This document shows positions 57,197 to 64,000 of a stretch of DNA of 64,000 nucleotides, in pieces. Position numbers and translations under genes: made by a program. Within the stretch, counting starts at the first letter, position 1. Each line of letters begins with the position of its first letter. The DNA is from Parapristionchus giblindavisi (Eukaryota > Nematoda > Chromadorea > Rhabditida > Diplogasteridae). The notes below the pieces were generated by a model. That model was not told the origin of the DNA and did no database searches. It saw only the letters and a list, made by a program, of their open reading frames with translations. Location of the stretch: the NCBI GenBank assembly GCA_943737045.1, contig CALSFV010000251.1, positions 62,001 to 126,000 on the forward strand, given 5' to 3'.

Positions 57197-58715
57197 GAAC
57201 TACTCCTCGCCTTCGGAGTGCGCCTGCACGGTTTACGTGCTGATCACATTGTTGATCATACTTCTCATTTAAGTTTTATTCACTTATTCGTGTACGAGCT
57301 AGCTTACGAAGTAGTTACCATACTCACGCCATTCCGTACTCTTTCTTGTCGGTTTTATAGACTGATCAGAGAAAGAGAGAGCATGCAAATTATTTTGTTT
57401 AAACGAGAAAATACGGATATTAGATGATATTTTCAATAATTTCTTTGCTGCCTTCTCCTTCTTTTCCTTATCATCTGCTGCTTCTGCAACATACATCTCA
57501 TGAATGTCTACATCGAGGTACTCTACTGGGTTCTGGATGTATGAACAAAACGGGTTGTAGGGTAAAGCGAAACTCTATGTCTTGATAATTTTGTTATATT
57601 CAATAAATGGTAATGATTCCGTTGTTCATTTTTAATATGTCGATATCGATTATCGATTTATTATGTGTTTTTTTAAATGTTTTGTTAAAATAAAAGTTAA
57701 CAATCAACAGTTCCTTGTATTTCCGATTTCGAGGGAACATTATGATTTTTAAAACCTAGGTTTTTTTTGCTATTTTCGCCAATATTATTCTACTAGAACA
57801 ATGAAATATTTTACTGAAACGTTCGAGAAAATATATTCTAGGGAGTATTTCAATTTACCCCGTTCATTCCCCTTATTTCTCACATCATCTCGCCCTGATT
57901 AAAGGTGTAGATTTGATATTCAAGGGAGAAGGTGGCAATCCGCTTCTGTAAGCGTCAATGTGTCCTACTATACACAATTATTATTTTTATACTTAAAATT
58001 ACACCACTGGCGAGAGATACACAGTCACTTGCCGCTTGTCAGTAAAACATTTTCAGGTTCTTGTAGAATAATATTGGCGAAAATTGCAATATATCCTGGC
58101 TTTTCAAATCATCATGTTCCCTCGAAAGCGTAACTACAAGTAACTATCATTGATTATTTACTTTTATTTTAACAAAACATTTAAAAAAATAAGCACATAG
58201 CAAATCGACATAGAGTAGGATATCAATGGGGAGCATCCTTCTCCTCCGGACGCTCGCGGGCGTTGCGGGCGCGATGTTGCGATTCACTCTCTAATCATTA
58301 ACATTTATTGAATAAATATGTGTAGCAAAATTATCAAGACATAGAGTTTCTCTTTACCCTACAACCCGTTTTGTTCATACATCCAGAACCCAGTAGAGTA
58401 CCTCGATGTAGACATTCATGAGATGTATGTTGCAGAAGCAGCAGATGATAAGGAAAAGAAGGAGAAGGCAGCAAAGAAATTATTGAAAATATCATCTAAT
58501 ATCCGTATTTTCTCGTTTAAACAAAATAATTTGCATGCTCTCTCTTTCTCTGATCAGTCTATAAAACCGACAAGAAAGAGTACGGAATGGCGTGAGTATG
58601 GTAGCTACTTCGTAAGCTAGCTCGTACACGAATAAGTGAATAAAACTTAAATGAGAAGTATGATCAACAATCTGATCAGCACGTAAACCGTGCAGGCGCA
58701 CTCCGAAGGCGAGGA
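57197..58715. other. Foldback centre with exon-like sequence in both arms
   Basis: 58387-58494 (plus) and its mirror 57528-57421 (minus) read in frame NPVEYLDVDIHEMYVAEAAD then DKEKKEKAAKKLLKI, a charged, helix-like peptide ending before ATATCATC. It may be a captured host exon. The rest of this centre is AT-rich apart from a GC-rich patch at 58232-58275. Confidence 0.4.
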
Positions 58716-59296
58716 GTAGTTCTATAGCTCAGTCATGACGAGAACAGCGGTAAAATATGTTTAGAACTAGCGAAAAACCAATTTGAGAAATTAGGAAACG
58801 TCGTCGGAGCACACCACAATTCAGATTGTCGTTACAAAACGGGTTCGTTCACAAATTATGTATTTTTTAAAAATTATGAATTTTAAACTGAAGGTGTAAT
58901 ATAATATGTAGAAGATATTGAGCAAATAAAAAATTTACCTGGGCCATGGGAAAATAGTGAGAATTAATTTAATGTAAAATTTTTTCCGAAAATTCCCAAA
59001 TTCCAGCCTTCGTTGACCGTTGATCAAAAAACTCTCCTTGACAATAGTTTCTTAGAATTCGCCAAGGAGTCGATTGCACCCACTCCCGAATCGATTGGGT
59101 TCGAAATCGACCTTTTAGGAAAAGGCGCCAAATTGTTGTGTGGTCACCCCCTGAAGCGAATTTTCAATTGAAGCAATTTCCAAGTACCAGTGTACTACAC
59201 TCATGGAGCCTGTAATTATCACACATAAAACAGAAAAATTCATTTTTCATCGATACCGCACCTATGTCGATTTTCTCAGATAGCGTTTTCTAGGCC

Positions 59297-60912
59297 TTCT
59301 CATAACCCCCAACCACACCCACCAGCCGACTTTCATCGAAATCGGAGGCAAAAAAATTTTCCTAGTGGCAGGCGTTGCTACACTTTTACAAGAGACCCGT
59401 GATAGCCAGGCTATTTATTTTCTGTTATGCACATATTCTGTATAATCCACGATGTTATTATTTATTATTTATATATATTTAACTGCAATCGCTCAGGCTG
59501 TAACAAAACTATAAAACGACCAATGAGAATTTTCAAGATTCCATCGTAGTTTTGTTGCTGTGAAAACCTCACCGAACCTCATCGAAAAACCTCATCGATG
59601 GATCTATCGCATCTTCTTCACGTTTATCACATAGCAGTCGATATACAGGCGATCATCATCAATTGGTTGTTACTACTCCTTTCGTCATACTCCACACTGA
59701 GAGCGAACTTACCCAAATATGGGTAATAGATTTGCCAACTTACGATACTTGTGTACACGATTTGCCCACATTCGGGCAAATGGTAGCCCAAAAACCACCG
59801 ATTTGCCCATATACAGGCTTGCATTTGTCTGAATACGGGCAAATCGTTCGCCAACTAACGGCATTCGGGTAAATTTAATCTCTGTGCACCGGGACTGCCT
59901 ACCTCGGCTTTATGCAGCGGTAGTTTTTCATTAAAAAAACTAGGATGAGATGTCTGATTTACTACTTTAATGAGGTTTTTCGAGTTCAATGTACAGAAAT
60001 ACAAAAAAATCATTGATCAGCGAGAGATGAGTGGGTAGATCAAAGTGACCCTTCCCATCTCTTGAACGAGAAATCGGCATAGTTCGAGATTTCAGACTCG
60101 TTTTTTTTTTGGGAAAAAACTCATAAACATAACTATACATCAATCGATCCGTCTTCACAATATCTAACGTCTGAACCAATTAAAAAGTGTACAGTCGATT
60201 TGTGATGCAAACGTCAGTTCCAACTATCGAGTATAAGAAGTGATGGACAAATTAAAAAGAAAAGAATATAAATGTGTTAGTGCACTTACTGCATCCTCGT
60301 TATTAAAGCGACACCCCAAGTGAATTTTACTCTCCGCATTGGCAATACTCTCTCGCAGACAAAGAGAGCGAGAGAGTGTGGCCAGAGCGGAGAGTTTCAA
60401 ATTAGCTTGGGGTGTGCTTTTAACCATTTTTGAAAACCGATTTACATGGGAATGGGTATTTGTCTAACAATTTGTTGCCGCCATTACTGTCGATATGTTG
60501 TGTGGACAAGAGGCAACAGAGTAGAGATCCGCAAACGTGCGGTCGTTCAGAAATGATTTCTCACTAATTAATGAATAAGATATCGTGCGCACGGTATTAA
60601 TATGATAATTAAAAAAATATTCGTGCAAAGACGCGCTGTCGACTCATTCTCATTTATTTCCATTGAATTAACGGTTAAAATCAACCGATATAAGGCCTTA
60701 AAATGGCTTGAAAATTATGCCCCAATGCACGGCATTGCACAGTATTATTTATCAAAATCGGCTGAATGACTTTTCTTCATTTTAATATCGAACAATACCG
60801 AACCGGTCGTTCAAATGCACGTTTGCGGATCTCTACAACAGAGGACAAGGCAGACCGCTAGAACGATGGAGGAACGAGAGTACGGAGAGAATGGGACAAC
60901 GTAGGTGGCGCC
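59297..60912. other. Repeats, no gene recognised
   Basis: 59690-59875 has several copies of GATTTGCCCA..TTCGGGCAAAT-like palindromes. 60331-60394 is hairpin MITE copy 5. TTTATTTATAT-type AT-rich sequence lies at 59440-59480. Confidence 0.45.
60331..60394. repeat. Hairpin MITE family, copy 5
   Basis: TCTCCGCATTGGCAATACTC pairs imperfectly with GTGTGGCCAGAGCGGAGA; the loop matches copies 1 and 3. Confidence 0.75.
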
Positions 60913-60914
60913 TA

Positions 60915-61122
60915 CTCTGGTATTTTGCCACTTAAAGTCTACTTAAACTTTCCCACTTTAAGTAGACTTTAAGTAAACTTAAAGTGAGACGTAAGTCTAC
61001 TTAAAGTGGTGTGGTATACTGTAATGCATTTCGTCAAATGTTCTTTCACTTAAAGTTTACTTAAAGTCTACTTAAAGTCTGTGACGTAGTTTAAGTAGAC
61101 TTTAAGTGGTAAAATACCAGAG
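60915..61122. mobile_element. Palindromic MITE with iterated ACTTTAAGTAGA
   Basis: Ends CTCTGGTATTTT / AAAATACCAGAG with TA on both sides (60913-60914, 61123-61124). Inside, ACTTAAAGTCTACTTAAA and its complement recur many times. The TA flanks suggest a Tc1/mariner-type MITE. Confidence 0.7.
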
Positions 61123-63850
61123 TAGGTGGAGCCTAACCGATGAAGAATGGACACCCTAAACCTGAACTATGCGACCCCTGATAAATTATGTTATGTGTGG
61201 CTGTTGAGATGGTGTATTACTTGATTGATTAGACTTGGTGCAAGTATCACAATCTGCCTAAATATAGGGGAAAAAAACTTGAAAAAATATTTTCAGGATT
61301 TATCGAGCTATTCTGCGTGATCGGCTTATTGTTAGTTAAAATTTCGAGGCATGACATTATTCAGTTGTACTAAGTTGTACAGTTGTATATCAGTAACTCA
61401 ATCCACTCAGTTCTCCTATTTGCTCTTCTTCGCGCAATGTCTATTTTCGCTTGTTATATATAATTCAGCTACATAAGTTACCTCTTGTTCACTTTTACAT
61501 ATGCGTAGGGAGATTAATTTTTTAAAGAAAGTATATTTGTATTGTTTTGTCGTAAGACCCTAAATAAACGTTTTAGTTTCGAGAAAAAGGGAAGGATTAC
61601 AGAACTTTATTGCAAAATATCTGTTCCATTTGTGATTTTAAAATAAAATAGAAAAAAAGTACTGTAAATAATGACAACTTAAATCAAAAATAAACCATAA
61701 AGGATCTAGGCTTCATTTTTCAAAGAATCTTAACTTTTTCAGAACATTGCAGATCAATCTCGATTAAGCAAAATCGGCATGTTACATCATTTCGTTCTTA
61801 TTCTACTATCGTTTCACTTTATACGAAGGGATGGACAAAAAAAATCATGTTTACTTGCCTTTTTAGGAAGACAAAAAAGAAAATAAATGTGTTAGTGCGC
61901 CTACAGTACCATGCAAATGGTTATCAAGTTTTAGTTTTTCGTCATTATTTTTTTAAATTAAAAAAAAACCGATCGGGGCCAGATTTCCGGAGATTATTTT
62001 GAAAGTCTTTTTACGTGTTTTATACAAAGGTCACTCCGATTGAGCTCTTATGGTGAAATTTATTTAGATTTTATCAAAACTGAGATTTTCGTTTTCTTCG
62101 ATTTCTTCGATTTTTTCACTCATTTTTCTACAAATGTGTCTAGTTTCTCTTTCATTTTTCATTTTCAAACCACGACACAGATTCTTAGGAGCTCTCTCGT
62201 CACTCTCTAGTCCACCTGTGCTTATTATTTTAAAACCATGAATCTGTCGAAATAATTTTAAAACCATGAATCTGTCGAAATAATTCAGTTGAAGGCACAG
62301 CTCGAGCTAATTTTACACTCTAGCTATGCACTCTAGCCGACAAAGAAAGCGAGAGAGTGTGGCCAGGGTGGAGAGTTTCAAAATAGCGTGGGGTCAATAC
62401 AAAAAAAAAACAAAACCTTTAAAAAATAAATATTTCTTCATTAGGGAGGGGATCAATCTAAGGGTATGAAGAGTTTTCCCCCGTGCACATCACAGTTATT
62501 TTTAATTTTATAAAAAGAGTACTGTGGGCCTCGCGGGGAAGGACACAAGAATGAGAGCACGAATGATACAACAATGAAATGAGGTGTGCAAAGGTTGCGA
62601 AAAGAAAATAAAGAGGCGAGAGAGCATGTAAAACGAGGAGAGTTTGGCTTCTTTTTACTCTTTTCGCAGAACTAGGAATAAGTTTCATCTTCTTCATATT
62701 TACCATAGAAGAAACCGTTATTGTTTTCAGAAGAATTGGGTTCTTATTCTTATTATTCTTTATTCGTCGTAGTATATGTGACGTTAAAACGAATAACAAA
62801 GGGGTGGATGTATGTCCGTCGCTTCGGTAGCGATATCGGTTCAGGGTGGGGGTGCAGTGACAGTTTGGGAGCTACTGGCGAATCTTAGAAGAGTCCATAA
62901 TTAAAGCTGGTGAGATCTTAACTAGCCCTGCACGGAATGAGGGTTAGCCAATTATTAAATCAGAATTGTTTACTAAGAGTTAGTACACACACGTAGTACT
63001 CTAAGTGTATTAGTAAACTAATGTAGTGAACAATGAACAACTGAACAATGCACACTCGAGTTCATTTGAAACTTTCAGCTCTGGCTATACTCTTTCGCTT
63101 TATTTTTCCGCGAGAGAGCGTTACCAGAGCGGAGAGTTAGCGCGGGTTGAGCGTACTCTCTCGCTCGAGATAGTAACTGGGACCGCAGTAAGCAAGCAAA
63201 GTTCCTTGATGGCTCTAATTAAGTCATGAAAAGAAACGAAAATCAGAGAAAACTCTCCTCGTTTCACACGCTCTCTCGCCGCTTTTTCTTTTCTTTTCCA
63301 ACACCACATTATCAGAATCTCTCATTATTGTAAACCATGAGAGATTCTGATATTGTTTTAAATACATTTTAATTTCATCTATTTCTAATATTCATCATTA
63401 TTTTTCATCATTATCATTATTATTCATCATTATTATTATTCCATCTATTTTCTAATTTGACAATACGCTCATAGTTGTGATGAATTTGCATAAATGTTAT
63501 CGCATATGTGATCGCACTTTGTTCTAAACAACTTACAATTCAAGGAATGCCAGAAATCTCAAAAATGAGGTATCATCACATTTTGGAATGGAACAAGTTT
63601 GCAATTCACATTTTTTTCGTTTTTTTTTGGTGTGAATCCACCATTGGTGCAGTTTACTGCATCGAATGTTCATTTCATTGCTACGCCTTGAATATCAAAC
63701 ATTCCATTTATCAACTATTCTTGTAGGGGTATGAAGTTGATGGGGCTTGTTTTATGCGAGACAGACGCTGTACTCGATCAATAAATCAATCGATCAATTA
63801 TCGATTGGAGACTTTACTCCGAGTCAACTTGAGAGCCGATCTTATTGGCA
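61123..63850. other. No confident gene
   Basis: AT-rich. Contains hairpin MITE copies at about 62317-62373 and 63077-63136, a 30-bp tandem duplication at 62223-62283 (TTTTAAAACCATGAATCTGT repeated) and an inverted AGAGATTCTGATA... / TATCAGAATCTCTC pair near 63310-63352. Confidence 0.45.
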
Positions 63851-63852
63851 AG

Positions 63853-63901
63853 GTAAATCCGGAAGTTGCCGCACAATATGGGCGAGCAAGCTTCAGAATC
63901 G
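63853..63901 (+). CDS. Possible haem-peroxidase exon fragment
   Basis: After GGCAAG the frame reads VNPEVAAQYGRASFRI and ends before GTCGAA, which could act as a donor. Animal haem peroxidases have the motif NP.I..EF..AAFRFGH at this place, so VNPEVAAQYGRASFRIG is a fair match, and a following exon starting with the His would fit. The fragment is short and at the window edge; chance resemblance is possible. Confidence 0.3.
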
Positions 63902-63937
63902 GTCGAAGGCCAACACGTCATAGACTGAAAAAATATA

Positions 63938-64000
63938 TAATATAATATAATAATATAATATAATATTTTATAATATAATATAATAATATAATATAATATT
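63938..64000. repeat. AT-rich ATAATATAAT repeat
   Basis: Imperfect tandem of TATAATATAATA to the end of the window. Confidence 0.9.

Larger units (their letters stand above)
49403..59296. mobile_element. ~2.7-kb foldback element split by a gypsy insertion
   Basis: Sequence from 49403 rightward to 49990, continuing at 57197 to about 57755, is the reverse complement of about 58100-59296. Landmarks: ATTTTACCGCTGTTCTCGTC before the insertion and its complement at 58732-58751; TTCGAGGGAAC and its partner near 58125. The empty site is seen in the right arm (AGTTCTATAGCTCAG at 58717). The precise outer ends were not settled. Confidence 0.85.

Overview
The window is eukaryotic and almost certainly from a rhabditid nematode. 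Three things in the sequence say so: a near-perfect SL1 spliced-leader sequence (inside a retrotransposon LTR), long runs of TTAGGC, the nematode telomere repeat, and short introns ending TTTCAG or TTGCAG. Gene density is low. Most of the 64 kb is AT-rich, and it is crowded with foldback transposons, MITEs, trinucleotide repeats and the short motif CTACCGTA / TACGGTAG, scattered in dozens of copies.

Layout. 300-5138: a minus-strand BEL/Pao-type LTR retrotransposon with apparently identical 829-bp LTRs and a 5-bp target duplication. It codes only for gag and protease, and each LTR carries an SL1 exon followed by a splice-donor-like GTAA. It sits 7 bp upstream of what looks like a splice acceptor of a possible plus-strand gene (5151-6070). 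6.1-10.4 kb: gene-poor repeats. 10.4-11.4 kb: interstitial telomeric repeats in inverted (TTAGGC)n/(GCCTAA)n order. 12.6-16.8 kb: a complete 11-exon minus-strand gene, 479 codons plus or minus small errors, encoding an RPAP3-like TPR co-chaperone. 17.6-33.7 kb: a large tandem and higher-order repeat array built from ~190-bp units, containing three copies of the last exon of an exportin-2 gene. 31.1-36.9 kb: the C-terminal part of that exportin-2 (xpo-2/CSE1L) gene, minus strand; its 5' two thirds were not found. 37-46 kb: MITEs, tRNA-like foldbacks, a tandem CTACCGTA array and an intact-looking tRNA-Asp. 46.7-48.7 kb: a small multi-exon gene with an SH2-like C-terminal half. 49.4-59.3 kb: a ~2.7-kb foldback element split by a 7.2-kb Ty3/gypsy retrotransposon (gag-pol with one frame break), which is itself split by a 1.7-kb foldback. 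59.3-64 kb: mostly repeats, with a possible haem-peroxidase exon at the right edge.

How it fits together. The three recognisable host genes (RPAP3-like, exportin-2, SH2-like) share the minus strand but show no operon spacing. RPAP3 serves HSP90-dependent assembly of large complexes and exportin-2 recycles importin-alpha; both are housekeeping roles. The mobile elements form a layered record: foldbacks hit by LTR elements, LTR elements hit by foldbacks, and foldback arms hit by MITEs. The most unusual element is the BEL/Pao derivative whose LTR contains an SL1 leader.

Limits: exon structures were read by eye from frames, splice signals and remembered family motifs; no database search was possible.
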